Of a stretch of 64,000 bases of DNA, positions 21,263 to 34,008 are shown one piece after another; position 1 is the first letter of the stretch, and each line of letters begins with the position of its first letter. This DNA comes from Elephas maximus indicus (Eukaryota; Chordata; Mammalia; Proboscidea; Elephantidae): the NCBI RefSeq assembly GCF_024166365.1, contig NC_064830.1, positions 90,698,968 through 90,762,967 on the forward strand, read 5' to 3'. The notes under the pieces were generated by a model. The model was not told the origin of the DNA, did not search any database, and saw only the letters and a list, made by a program, of their open reading frames with translations. Position numbers and translations under genes: made by a program.

Positions 21263-21660
21263 CCCTACATCTCCAAACCAAGGAACCAAGTCCCATGAGG
21301 TGTTTGATTGTGCATAAGCAGCCTCAGCACTTACTCTTTCCTTCCTTTTTTTTGGTTGCAAATATAACTATCACCCAACATTTGCCAATTCAAGTTTTTA
21401 CAGATGTGCAACTTACTGACAGCGATTACATTAATCAGCTCTGCAACCCTACCCTTAATCAATGCTATTTTTTCATCATCATAAACTGAAGCTCAGTACA
21501 CCATAAGCAATACTCTCCTCTCTCTCCTGTTCCTGTTGACCTCTAATAAACTTTGGTCTCCATACATTTGCTTGTTCTTGTCTTTATATAAGTGAGGACA
21601 TACAATATATGTCCTTTTTAGATTTTAAGAAAAATAATATTTTATTGTTATCAGCGAAAG

Positions 21661-21865
21661 TTTTGTCACTATAGATTAGTTTGCATTTCCTGGATTTTAT
21701 ATAAATGGCATCATATGCTATTTCAGTATTTTTTTCTTTTTTGTTTGGCTTCTTTCACTCAGCATACCTGTTTTGAGATTCATCCCTACTGTTACATGTA
21801 TTCATTACCTTTTTTTGCTAAGTACCATTCAATGGTAATCAAACGAGGTTTTAAAATAATTAACG
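21661..21865 (-). mobile_element. Old L1 fragment, right part
   Basis: Resumes the antisense L1 broken at 17941 (CATTTCCTGGATTTTATATAAATGG, CTTTCACTCAGCATACC) until the 5' end of the long L1. Confidence 0.7.
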
Positions 21866-22027
21866 AGGGGAGGCGGGGCCAAGATGGCGGACTAGGTAGA
21901 TGCTACCTCAGATCCCTCTTGCAACAAAGACTTGGAAAAACAAGTGAATCGATCACATACATAACAACCTACGAATCCTGAACAACAAACACAGATTTAG
22001 AGATGGAAAATGAACAAATATGGGGAA

Positions 22028-22570
22028 GCAGCGACTGTTTTTGGAGCCTGGAGCCAGCGTCCCAGTCAGGTAACCTTGGCGCCAGGCTTCTAGGCCCAGG
22101 GGAGCTGAACTCAAAAATCTTGTGATGGCGCAAACAAGGGACGCAGCCCTACCCCCCTGAACTGAACCCGAGAGGGTGCCCAGCCGGTCCGTGAGGGTGG
22201 CGTGGCGACGCAGCTGGTGGGAGAAGTCCCCGGGAGGCAGTGACTGGTTTTGGAGCCGGGAGTGCAGCGTCCCATCTGGGGAACCTTGGCACCGGGTTTT
22301 TGACTGGGTGCTGTCACGGCGCAAGCACGGGGCGCAGCCCTACTTCCCTGAACTAACACCGGGAGGGGGCCCAGCTGGCCTGCGGGGGCGGCGCGGAGAC
22401 GCGGATGGCGGGAGGAGAAGTCCCCAGGAGGCAGCTGCTGATTTTGGAGCCGGGAGTGCAGCGTCCCAGCAGGGGAACCTTGACGCTGGGCTTTGGACTG
22501 GCAGCAGAGGATCTGACCGCGGCTTCAGGGGGCCAGACCCCCGGGGGCAATCTCCACACAGCCAGCACAC
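22028..22570 (+). repeat. Tandem monomers in L1 5' UTR
   Basis: Three head-to-tail units begin at 22028 (GCAGCGACTGTTTTTGGAGC), 22237 (GCAGTGACTGGTTTTGGAGC) and 22431 (GCAGCTGCTGATTTTGGAGC). The first two are 209 and 194 bp; the third is partial. Each carries a GCGTCCCA...GGGAACCTTG-type core and the first two carry GCAGCCCTAC. This resembles the monomeric promoters of rodent L1s. Confidence 0.85.
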
Positions 22571-23597
22571 GTAGGTGACACTCCCCTCGGGAATCTCGGA
22601 TAAAATAGTCATTCCAAGCAAGACAAGCAACTTTGGCTATATTCCGAGGGAATTTTTTTTTTTTTTTTTTTTTTACTCTCCTATCTCTCTGAACCCTCCC
22701 CCACCCTTCGCAGGTGGCTTCATTAACATTGGAATTTCCTGAGCCAGGGGGAGAACGGCTCCGGCTCCGCGGCGGCTTTGCTCCCCCCCCCTTTTTTTTT
22801 TTGGTCTTTTCCTAACCCATTCTTCCGGCCTGAGAGACGGAACCACAAAAAACCCAGGGACCAAAAATCCATCCCTAATTGGACTAAAAACACAGAAACA
22901 GCTACAGCCAAGCATATATGATCCAAATCTCAGACTTTCATCCTTACAGGGAACAACGTGGCGGTTATAATCCAAAGACAGTTCTGATAGGGATCTGACT
23001 GCAATTTTTTTTAGCAGATTTTCTGGAAAAACAAGTTTCCCAGGTCTGATATCTCTGCTTATTCAACAGAGCCCTAACTGACCCACATCAGGGAACTGAG
23101 GGCTGAAGCTCCCCCCAGACCACCTAGCCTCTTGCCTTAGGGGTCTAAGGAGGGTGACACCTACCAATCAGTAGAGGTACTTGCATTGGGGGACTAAGGT
23201 ACAGCTGCAGTGCCCTCCCACCAAGGTACTATAGGAATAGAGACACACCCACCTCACTGACAGTTGGGGGAAGTCTGTCAGCATCCTGCCCCCCTGGAGG
23301 GTGAACGCCAGCTGCTAATAGAATCTGGTGCACACAACTATCACCACTACTTCTCGAGGTGGATAGGTGTTAGGGTGCAGCACACACTTGATGACCCAAA
23401 ATCAGATTCTACTCAAGAATAGTGAATAGACTCAGGCATATATATCTGGCAACAGCCCAAACCAGCTGGTAATAGGTCATAAGTAAGTCAAGGGCTACAA
23501 CAAACAAGACAGCACAATCTAGTAGCCCATCCACGTATATTGAAAGAAAACAAAACAAGATAAGACTCAGTGAGCAATTACAGAATAAACCACGACT

Positions 23598-24616
23598 ATG
23601 ATGGCTTGGAGAGAGCAGTCGATATCAAACCACATAAAGAAGCAGACAATGACAGCTTCTCCAAGCCCCCAAACAAAAGAATCAAAATCTTTCCCAAATG
23701 AAGATACAATCCTGGAATTATCAGATACAGAATATAAAAAACTAATTTACAGAATGCTTCAAGACATCACAAACAAAATAAGGCAAACTGCAGAAAAAGC
23801 CAAGGAACACACTGATAAAACTGTTGAAGAACTCAAAAAGATTATTCAAGAACATAGTGGAAAAATTAATAAGTTGCAAGAATCCATAGAGAGACAGCAT
23901 GTAGAAATCCAAAAGATTAACAATAAAATTACAGAATTAGACAACGCAATAGGATGTCAGAGGAGCAGACTTGAGCAATTAGAATGCAGACTGGGAAATC
24001 TGGAGGACCAGGGAATTAACACCAATAAAGCTGAAAAAAAATCAGATAAAAGAATTTTAAAAAATGAAGCAACCCTAAGAATCATGTGGGACTCTATCAA
24101 GAAGGATAACTTGCGTGTGATTGGAGTCCCAGAACAGGGAGGGAGGACAGAAAACACAGAGAAAATAGTTGAAGATCTGCTGACAGAAAACTTCCCTGAT
24201 ATCATGAAAGACGAAAGGATATCTATCCAAGATGCTCATCGAACCCCATTTAAGATTGACCCAAAAAGAAAATCACCGAGACATATTATCATCAAACTCG
24301 CCAAAACCAAAGATAAAGAGAAAATTTTAAAAGCAGCAGGGAGAAAAGAAAGGTCTCCTTCAAGGAAGAATCAATAAGAATAAGTTAAGACTACTCAGCA
24401 GAAACCATGCAGGCAAGAAGGGAATGGGATGACATATACCGTGCACTGAAGGAGAAAAACTGCCAGCCAAGGATCATATATCCAGCAAAACTCTCTCTGA
24501 AATATGAAGGCGAAATTAAGATATTTACAGATAAACACAAGCTTAGAGAATTTGCAAAAACCAAACCAAAGCTACAAGAAATACTAAAGGATATTGTTTG
24601 GTCAGAAAACCAATAA
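23598..24616 (+). pseudogene. L1 ORF1 with frameshift
   Basis: ORF1 encodes the RNA-binding chaperone of the L1 particle. From the start codon at 23598, residues about 50-140 form a coiled coil rich in Lys, Glu and Gln heptads, followed by an RRM-like part (NLRVIGVPEQ). The frame ends at 24377 (KERSPSRKNQ). The C-terminal domain (MQARREWDDIYRALKEKN) continues in another frame at 24407-24616. A short deletion or indel at about 24350-24400 therefore splits the protein. Confidence 0.9.
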
Positions 24617-25066
24617 TATCAGATACCAGCACAACACAAGGTCACAAAACAGAACGTCCTGATATCAACTCAAATAGGGAAATCACAAAAACAAATTAAG
24701 ATTAATTTTTAAAAAATGCTCAGAACAGGGAATCATTGAAGTCAATATGTAAAAGATCACAATAATCAAAAAGAGGAACTAAATACAGGAGGCATTGAAC
24801 TGCCATATGGAGAGTGATACAAGGTGATATGGAACAATACAAGTTAGGTTTTTACTTAGAAAAATAGGGGTAAATAATAAGGTAACCACAAAAAGGTATA
24901 ACAACTCCATAACTCAAGATAAAAGCCAAGAAAAACGTAACGACTCTAACATAAAGTCAAACACTATGAAAATGAGGATCTCATAATTTACTAAGAAAAA
25001 CGTCTCAGCACAAAAAAGTATGTGGAAAAATGAAATTGTCAACAACACACATAAAAAGGCATCAAA

Positions 25067-28000
25067 ATGACAGCACTAAACACTTATTTATCTATAATTA
25101 CGCTGAATGTAAATGGACTAAATGCACCAATAAAGAGACAGAGAGTCTCGGACTGGATAAAGAAACACGATCCGTCTCTATGCTGCCTACAAGAGACACA
25201 CCTTAGACTTAGAGACACAAACAAACTAAAACTCAAAGGATGGAAAAAAATATATCAAGGAAACAACAAGCAAAAAAGAAGAGGAGTAGCAATATTAATT
25301 TCTGACAAAATAGACTTTAGACTTAAATCCACCACAAAGGATAAAGAAGGACACTATATAATGATAAAAGGGACAATTGATCAGGAAGACATAACCATAT
25401 TAAATATTTATGCACCCAATGACAGGGCTGCAAGATACATAAATCAAATTTTAACAGAATTGAAAAGTGAGATAGACACCTCCACAATTACAGTAGGAGA
25501 CTTCAACACACCACTTTCAGAGAAGGACAGGACATCCAGTAAGAAGCTCCATAGAGACACGGAAGACCTAATTACAGCAATCAACCAACTTGACCTCATT
25601 GATTTATACAGAACTCTCCACCCAACTGCTGCAAAGTATACTTTTTTTTCTAGCGCACATGGAACATTCTCTAGAATAGACCACATATTAGGTCATAAAA
25701 CAAACCTTTGCAGAATCCAAAACATCGAAATATTACAAAGCATCTTCTCAGACCACAAGGCAATAAAACTAGAAATCAATAACAGAAAAACTAGGGAAAA
25801 GAAATCAAATACTTGGAAACTGAACAATACCCTCCTGAAAAAAGACTGGGTTATAGAAGACATCAAGGAGGGAATAAGGAAATTCATAGAATGCAACAAG
25901 AATGAAAATACTTCCTATCAAAACCTCTGGGACACAGCAAAAGCAGTGCTCAGAGGTCAATTTATATTGATAAATGCACACATACAAAAAGAAGAAAGAG
26001 CCAAAATCAGAGAACTGTCCCTACACCTTGAACAAATAGAAAGTGAGCAACAAAAGAATCCATCAGGCACCAGAAGAAAACAAATAATAAAAATTAGAGC
26101 TGAACTAAATGAATTAGAGAACAGAAAAACAATTGAAAGAATTAACAAAGCCAAAAGCTGGTTCTTTGAAAAAATTAACAAAATTGATAAACCATTGACT
26201 AGACTGACTAAAGAAATACAGGAAAGGAAACAAATAACCCGAATAAGAAACGAGAAGGACCACATCACAACAGACCCAAATGAAATTAAAAGAATCATAT
26301 CAGATTATTATGAAAAATTGTACTCTAACAAATTTGCAAACCTTGAAGAAATGGATGAATTCGTAGAAAAACACTACCTACCTAAACTAACACATTCAGA
26401 AGTAGAACAACTAAATAGACCCATAACAAAAAAAGAGATTGAAATGTTAATCAAAAAACTCCCAACAAAAAAAAAGCCCTGGCCCGGACGGCTTCACTGC
26501 AGAGTTCTACCAAACTTTCAGAGAAGAGTTAACACCACTACTACTGAAGGTATTTCAAAGCATAGAAAATGACGGAATACTACCCAACTCATTCTATGAA
26601 GCCACCATCTCCCTGATACCAAAACCAGGTTAAAGACATTACAAAAAAAGAAAATTACAGACCTATATCCCTCACGAACATAGATGCAAAAATCCTCAAC
26701 AAAATTCTAGCCAATAGAATTCAACAACATATCAAAAAAATAATTCACCACGATCAAATGGGATTTATACCAGGTATGCAAGGCTGGTTTAATATCAGAA
26801 AAACCATTAATGTAATCCATCACATAAATAAAACAAAAGATAAAAACCACATGATCTCATCAATTGATGCAGAAAAGGCATTTGACAAAGTCCAACATCC
26901 ATTTATGATAAAATCTCTCACCAAAATAGGAATTGAAGGAAAATTCCTCAACATAATAAAGGGCATCTATGCATTTTTTTTTTTTTTTTTTTTTTTATGC
27001 AATGCCAACAGCCAACATCACTCTAAATGGAGAGAACCTGAAAGCATTTCCCTTGAGAACGGGAACCAGACAAGGATGCCCTTTATCACCGCTCTTATTC
27101 AACATTGTGCTAGAGGTCCTAGCCAGAGCAATTAGGCTAGACAAAGAAATAAAGGGCATCCGGATTGGCAAGGAGGAAGTAAAATTATCTCTATTTGCAG
27201 ATGACATGATCTTATACACAGAAAACCCTAAGGAATCCTGCAGAAAACTACTGAAACTAATAGAAGAGTTTGGCAGAGTCTCAGGTTATAAGATAAACAT
27301 ACAAAAATCACTTGGATTCCTCTACATCAACAAAAAGAACATCAAAGAGGAAATAACCAAATCAATACCATTCACAGTAGCCCCCAAGAAGATAAAATAC
27401 TTAGGACTAAATCTTACCAAGGGTGTAAAAGACCTATACAAAGAAAACTACAAAGCTCTACTACAAGAAATTAAAAAGGACATACTTAAGTGGAAAAACA
27501 TGCCTTGCTCATGGATAGGAAGACTTAACATAGTAAAAATGTCTATTCTACCAAAAGCCATCTATACATACAATGCACTTCCGATCCAAATTCCAATGTC
27601 ATTTTTTAAGGAGATAGAGAAACAAATCACCAACTTCATATGGAAGGGAAAGAAGCCTCGGATAAGCAAAGCATTACTGAAAAAGAAGAAGAAAGTGGGA
27701 GGCCTCACTCTACCTGATTTCAGAACCTATTATACAGCTACAGTAGTCAAAACAGCCTGGTATTGGTACAAAAACAGGCACATAGACCAGTGGAACAGAA
27801 TTGAGAACCCAGATATAAATCCATCCACATATGAGCAGCTGATATTTGACAAAGGCCCAGTGTCAATTAATTGGGGAAAAGATAGTCTTTTTAACAAATG
27901 GTGCTGGCATAACTGGATATCCATTTGCAAAAAAATGAAACAGGACCCATACCTCACACCATGCACAAAAACTAACTCCAAGTGGATCAAAGACCTAAAC

Positions 28001-28492
28001 ATTAAGACTAAAACGATAAAGATCATGGAAGAAAAAATAGGGACAACCTTAGGAGCCCTAACACAAGGCATAAACAGAATACAAAACATTACCAAAAATG
28101 ACGAAGAGAAACCAGATAACTGGGAGCTCCTAAAAATCAAACACCTATGCTCATCTAAAGACTTCACCAAAAGAGTAAAAAGACCACCTACAGACTGGGA
28201 AAGAATTTTCAGCTATGACATCTCCGACCAGCGCCTGATCTCTAAAATCTATATGATTCTGTTAAAACTCAACCACAAAAAGACAAACAACCCAATCAAA
28301 AAGTGGGCAAAGGATATGAACACACACTTCACTAAAGAAGATATTCAGGCAGCTAACAGATACATGAGAAAATGCTCTCGATCATTAGCCATTAGAGAAA
28401 TGCAAATGAAAACTACGATGAGATTCCATCTCACTCCAACAAGGCTGGCATTAATCCAAAAAACACAAAATAATAAATGTTGGAGAGGCTGA
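25067..28492 (+). pseudogene. L1 ORF2 endonuclease-reverse transcriptase, broken
   Basis: ORF2 opens at 25067 with an intact APE-type endonuclease domain (ITLNVNGLNAP, LQETHL, GDFNTPL, and SDHKAI near its end). The frame shifts in an A-run at about 26468-26475, again near 26632 (an extra base just after PKPG), and at the poly(T) at 26974-26996. From 26997 the frame is open to 28492, covering [12 protein letters not shown] and the catalytic LFADDMILY box and the C-terminal region ending TQNNKCWRG. At least three lesions block translation. Confidence 0.92.
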
Positions 28493-29908
28493 GGAGAGAT
28501 TGGAACTCTTATACACTGCTGGTGGGAATGTAAAATGGTACAACCACTTTGGAAATCTATCTGGTGTTATCTTAAACAGTTAGGAATAGAACTACCATAC
28601 AACCCAGAAATCCCACTCCTCGGAATATACCCTAGAGAAACAAGAGCCTTCACACAAACAGATATATGAACACCCATGTTCATTGCAGCTCTGTTTACAA
28701 TAGCAAAAAGCTGGAAGCAACCAAGGTGTCCATCAACGGATGAATGGGTAAATAAATTGTGGTGTATTCACACAATGGAATACTACGCATCGATAAAGGA
28801 CAGTGACGAATCTGTGAAACATTTCATAACATGGAGGAACCTGGAAGGCATTATGCTGAGCGAAATTAGGCAGAGGCAAAAGGACAAATATAGTATAAGA
28901 CCACTATTATAAGATCTTGAGAAATAGTATAAACTGAGAAGAACACATACTTTTGTGGTTACGAGGCGGGGAAGGGGGGGGAAGGGTTTTTTACTGATTA
29001 ATTAGTAGATAAGAACTGCTTTAGGTGAAGGGAAGGACAACACTCAATACATGGAAGGTCAGCTCAGTTGGACTGGACCAAAAGCAAAGAAGTTCCCGGG
29101 ATAAAATGAATGCTTCAAAGGTCAGCGGAGCAAGGGCGGGGGTTTGGGGACTATGGCTTAAGGGGACTTCTAAGTCAATTGGCAAAATAATTCTATTATG
29201 AAAACATTCTGCATCCCACTTTGAAATGTGGCGTCTGGGTTCTTAAATGCTAATAAGCGGCCATCTAAGATGCATCAATTGGTCTCAACCCACCTGGAGC
29301 AAAGGAAAATGAAGAACACCAAGGTCACACGACAACTAAGAGCCCAAGAGACAGAAAGGGTCACATGAACCAGAGACCTACATCATCCTGAGACCAGGAG
29401 AACTAGTTGGTGCCCGGCCACAACCGATGACTGCCCTGACAGGGAGCACAATAGAGAACCCCTGAGGGAGCAGGAGATCAGTGGGATGCAGACCCCAAAT
29501 TCTCATAAAAAGACCATACTTAATGGTCTGACTGAGACTGGAGGAATCCCGGCGGTCATGGTCCCCAAACCTTCTGTTGGCACAGGACAGGAACCATTCC
29601 CGCAGACAACTCATCAGACTTGAAAGGGACTGGACAGTGGGTAGGAGAGAGATGCTGATGAAGAGTGAGCTAATTATATCAGGTGGACACTTGAGACTGT
29701 GTTGGCATCTCCTGTCTGGAGGGGGGATGGGACGATAGAGAGAGTTGGAAGCTGGCAAAATTGTCACGAAAGGAGAGACTGGAAGGGCTGACTCATTAGG
29801 GGGAGAGCAAGTGGGAGTATGGAGTAAGATGTATATAAACTTATATGTGACAGACTGACTTGATTTGTAAACGTTCACTTGAAGATTAATAAAAGTTAAT
29901 AAAAAAAA

Positions 29909-31265
29909 GAATAATGTTTCGTGAGGTGAAAATTACATGAAATGCACACTTTAATGTCCATGAATAAAGTTTTTTTGGAGCACAGCCAAAAAAAAAATAA
30001 TAATGAGATTTAAAATACTTCCTCAGTCTCTGGTGATGACCATAAGCCCAGTTTTTTAATTCCAAATATTCTGTTTAAGCTGCACATCTCAGTCACACTA
30101 GTATTTTAAATAGTAGGGTTTTTTTTTAATCTGTCACTTTAGGGTCAAAACATCACAATAGTTTTAAGGTAAAACTATTGGGATTTCTTAAGACCAAATT
30201 GTATTACCAACGTTTTCCTGACTTGGAGATGTTCTTTTTTTTTTTTAATTTTTATTGTGCTTTAAGTGAAAGTTTACAAATCAAGTCGGATTCTCATACC
30301 AAAATTTGTATATACCTTGCTATATGCTCCTAATTGCTCTCCCCCTAATGAGACCGCACACTCCTTCCCTCCTCTATTTCTTTTCGAGTCCATTCCGCCA
30401 GCTTCTGACCCTCTCTACCCTCTCATCTTCCCTTCAGACAGGAGATGCCAACATAGTCTCATGTGTCTGTTCGATCTAAGAAGCTCATTTGGAGATGTTC
30501 TTTACCCATCAGAAAAAAAACAAAAATACAAACTTAAAACCACACCTCAATGCTGCAATTGAACATAAAGAAAGTCCCTTTGATCCAATGCAGCCAAAGG
30601 CCAAAACAGGTGTCCATTTGCTATTGTCCACAAAACTCAGCACTCAACCACCACCCACCCCCCTCAGTATCTGATAAAACATTTTTATCTGAAAATCTGG
30701 AGCTATCATACGCAGTTGTCGACATGTGCTGGCACTCTTGGTGATCTATCATTGTGAGTTAGAATTTTCTTGTTTAATTGAAATAAAGGGCAGGGGAGGA
30801 AAAACACTAGATGTGAAACTTAGTCTAGTGGGATTTAGGAATCATGCTCCATTACGGAGGCAGGCTTGAATCATTCTGGTGAAAAATTTTAAAAAATGTC
30901 CCCCTTTAAACTGACTTGAAAATATTATTAAATATACTTTTCTTTTTAAGTATAACTTTTTTACAAGTTTGCTGAAAGTTGGTGTTTCTCATGTGAAGCT
31001 TCTATTAAGTCCTCTGCAGATGCCCAGGGAACATGATTCAGCTGTCTGACTCAGCTTTTGGCGCTGGGACTGGTAAAAAGATGTTTTCACAGTGGTGTGT
31101 GATTTTTGCAAGTATTTGAAAATCTTATTGCATTTTGCCCTTATTGTTCTCTAAAAATGAGTAGGAAACACAAATTTTGCTGAGTTGAGTGAAAACATAA
31201 TTGAGGCGAAGTTGGAAATCTTTACAGTTGCTGAAATCAACAATATTTTAGCATCAAGCGTTGCT
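29909..31265. other. Intergenic DNA around an L1 tail
   Basis: Apart from the L1 tail at 30237-30488 nothing is recognised. A-rich and T-rich runs occur at 29985, 30120 and 30232. I looked here for ITGAD exons 1-2 and did not find them. Confidence 0.5.
30237..30488 (-). mobile_element. 5'-truncated L1 3' UTR insertion with TSD
   Basis: A minus-strand L1 tail (T run at 30235-30245, then AATTTTTATTGTGCTTTAAG) of about 250 bp. It is flanked by TTGGAGATGTTCTT at 30223-30236 and again at 30489-30502, a clean target-site duplication. It is the same 3' UTR as the elements at 1-3224 and 21866-29908. Confidence 0.9.
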
Positions 31266-31453
31266 CATGAAAACTCATTGCATAAAGTCGATTCCAACTC
31301 ATAGGGACTCTATAGGACACAGTTGAACTGCCCCATAATGTTTCCAAGTTCTGTAAATCTTTACAGAAGCAGACTGCCATAGCTTTCTCCTGAGGAGTTG
31401 CCGACTTTTCAGTTAGCAGCCGAATGCTTCAACTGCTGTGGCACCAGGGCTCA
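31266..31453 (-). repeat. AfroSINE, long type
   Basis: Contains AAGTCGATTCCAACTCATAG and the long-type insert (GTAAATCTTTACAGAAGCAG), ending CTGCTGTGGCACCAGGGCTC. Confidence 0.88.
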
Positions 31454-31798
31454 TTTTGCTTGTGAAAGGGAGTCCAAAATTATTAAATGTGATATTCGAG
31501 TTGTGTCTAAAAGATGAGGTGCAGTGAAAATGGAGAAAATAAAAGGATAGTTCTTTAAATTTTTGGATTAAGGAGAATTATTAAAAAATCATTTTTTGGT
31601 TCTACACACAGAGAAAAGTTCACAGATCCACAGAACTGATGACAAGGGATGCTGCTTGTGCAGACCCCATAGCACAAGAGGGAGAAGGCTATTGCTCAAC
31701 TTGGCCTTGATAATCTTTGCAAGGAAGTAGGTAAGTCAGTAGGTATCTCATGTCCCAAAGACAGGGACCCAAGACATTCATGTCATGGTGTGATGCCA

Positions 31799-31990
31799 AA
31801 TCAAACACCAAACCCATCATCATTGAGTAGATTTCGACTCATGGAGACCCTATAGGACACAGTAGAACTGCCCCTAGGCTGTAATCTTTATGGAAACAGG
31901 TCGCCAGATCTTTGGAACCACTGGGTGGGTTGAATCCCCAAACTTCTGGTTAGTAGCCAAGGGTTTAACCATTACACCACCAGGGCACCT
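31799..31990 (-). repeat. AfroSINE, long type
   Basis: Contains GTAGATTTCGACTCATGGAG, GTAATCTTTATGGAAACAGG and a head reading ATTACACCACCAGGGCACC. It is 345 bp from the previous copy in the same orientation. Confidence 0.88.
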
Positions 31991-32425
31991 TAGGCTTCAT
32001 ATAGGACCCTGAAAAGACATGAAGGTTTCAGTTGGCCAGAAGGAGCTGAGGTCTAGATGCACATTACCTCTCCTTTCCTCAGCCAGAGAAGCAGGCTGGG
32101 CAGGAGCAGGGAGGCAAGAGCCAGCCTCCATCCAGGGTTTTGTTTTTTCTTTGTTTTGAAATATAACACATAGGTGGAAGCACACAAATGTGAAAGGTCC
32201 AACTCAATGATTTTTAAATATGTGTTTATCCAGGTAAGTAATCACCTCCTAGATCAAGATGAAGACCATTTCCATTCCCCCATCCCTCAGGGTTCCTTTG
32301 GGCCCCCTCCTGATCACCAACACCCAACAAATCCAAAGTTAACTGCTGTTCCAACTTCCATCACCATTGATTCATTTTCAGGCTCCATTTTTTAAAGAAA
32401 CAAAAAAAACTATTTGTCGGCTATT

Positions 32426-32930
32426 TGTCATGGATTGAATTGTGTCCCCAAAAAATATGAGCATCAATTTGGGTAGGCCATGATTCCCAGTATTGTGTGA
32501 TTGTCCACCGTTTTGTCATCTGATGGATTTTCCTGTGTTGTAAACCCTATCACTGTGATGTTAATAAGATGGATTAGCGGCAGTTACGTTGATGAGATCT
32601 ACAAGATTAGATTGTGTCTTAAGCCAATATCTCTTGAGATATAAAAGAAGAGAGAAGAGACACAGGAGGATCTCGTACCACCAAGAAAGCAGTGCCTGGA
32701 GCAGACTGCATCCTTTGGACCCAGGATTCCTTTAAGGAGAAGCTCCCAGATCAAGGAAAGACTGATGACAAGGACCTTCCTCCAGAGCCAACAGAGAAAG
32801 CCTTTGCCTGGAAATGATGCCCTGAATTTGGGCTGCTAGCCTACTAGGCTGGAGAAAATAAATTTCTCTTTGTTAAAGCCATCCACCACTTGTGGTATTT
32901 TTGTTACAGCAGCACTGCATAACCAAGACA
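32426..32930 (+). mobile_element. Solo LTR, ERVL-MaLR-like family
   Basis: Bounded by TGTCATGGATTGAATTGTGT and GCATAACCAAGACA. Flanks CTATT (32421-32425) and CCATT (32931-32935) are a 5-bp target duplication with one change. The AAATAAATTTCTC at 32858 is the likely LTR polyadenylation signal. Confidence 0.85.
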
Positions 32931-33152
32931 CCATTGTTCACCAGTATCCAGTATTTACTACAAAGTTATTGTTTTTCCTGGCTTCTGTTAAACCAATAAC
33001 CCAAATACTGAAAAGACTGAGCCTACAGGTAAGGAATGGGTTGGGGGTCAAGAAAAAACATGCAGATCAATAGTTTTAACTATTGTTCACCCATTTATGC
33101 TAATATGTCCTAAACTGCAACATTGCTAACTGTATGATTAGATTTTCTTCAG

Positions 33153-33316
33153 CAATGTCTTGGTGGTGCAGTAGATAAGAGTTTGCCTGCTAACAGAAAG
33201 GTCAGCAGTTTGAATCCACCAGCCACTCCTTGGAAACACTATGGGGCAGTTCTACTCTGTTCTAGAGGGTCACTATGAGTCAGAATTGACTGGACGGCAA
33301 CGGGTTTGATCTTAGG
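33153..33316 (+). repeat. AfroSINE, short type
   Basis: From TCTTGGTGGTGCAGTAGATA to GAATTGACTGGACGGCAACGG; the B box GCAGTTTGAATCC is readable. Confidence 0.88.
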
Positions 33317-34008
33317 TAGTCCATTAATCATGACACTCAGGAATTTCAATTTTCCACAAAGGAATAGTTGTCTAGAAGGAACTTTTAAATGCTCATTTAA
33401 CTAAGTCTTGCTGGCTAACTAAAACACACCAGTATTCTTCTATTTTTCTCCTGTGGGTGGAGAAGTTGTTAGTAGTGATAAAATTTTTCCAAAAATTAAA
33501 AAAAACAATTTCAGAGTTTTGCAAATAAAATATGGAATCTAATAAAGTTGCTTTACATTGTCCAATTTAAATTGTTTTTATTATATCTAAATTGTCCATT
33601 TGATTACAAAATTATTTATTTGTTTTGAAAGCTGATAACTTCAGGAAAATTTTTAGTATAGCTTGAGGTGATCTATTTCTTGGGTTGCTCAGAATGATGG
33701 CATTCCAAAAACAACATGGACTTAGCCATGGTTGTGAGAATCCATTTTTGTTTTAAATTTTCTTAAAAAATTAATTTATGTATTTATGTATACTGACACA
33801 AAAACTACTAAACAAAAACCCCAGAATGCTCCTTAGGCATATATAGGATTGAACTCAGGCTCCATTTTTTTTTTTTAGCCAATCTCTCAAGTGACAAATG
33901 CCAAGAACTTCCCTCACAAGTCTCACTTCCCCATCTCATGACACTTCTTCCCCTCTAAGTGTCCTGCTCCCACCCCTCTGAGACTGTGCATCATGGTTGT
34001 GCCCCCAG
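33317..34008. other. AT-rich DNA before ITGAD exon 3
   Basis: No exon is visible. This stretch and those to its left would be expected to hold ITGAD exon 2 if gene structure were normal; none is seen. A T run lies at 33868. Confidence 0.45.

Larger units (their letters stand above)
17942..21660 (-). mobile_element. Younger L1 3' end, itself split by LTR elements
   Basis: The left piece (17942-18202: TGTTGTTGAGAATATATGC, CACCAATTCAAGTTTCTAC) and right piece (about 21263-21660: CCAAACCAAGGAACCAAG, GCATAAGCAGCCTCAGC) match the two ends of the L1 tail at 50250-51440. The flanks CTGTCACCATAGATT and TTGTCACTATAGATT form its target-site duplication in the older L1. The middle is replaced by an ERV-L remnant and a second LTR. 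About 550 bp present in the 50.5-51.0 kb copy is absent here. Confidence 0.75.
21866..29908 (+). mobile_element. Near full-length L1 LINE, about 8 kb
   Basis: A complete L1 layout: 5' UTR from GAGGGGAGGCGGGGCC and AAGATGGCGGAC (21866) with tandem monomers, ORF1 from 23598, an inter-ORF spacer (24617-25066), ORF2 from 25067 to 28491, a 1.4 kb 3' UTR, and an A-rich tail at about 29890-29908. It is longer than the 6 kb human L1 because the 5' UTR (1.7 kb), spacer and 3' UTR are long. Frameshifts in both ORFs and a 23-T insert in the RT domain make it inactive as it stands. CpG-rich DNA at 22100-22560 sets it apart from the AT-rich surroundings. Confidence 0.95.

Noticed and set aside
22111-22630. 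Several GC-rich open frames
   Set aside because: They fall in the monomers of the L1 5' UTR and overlap on both strands, as expected of CpG-rich repeats.
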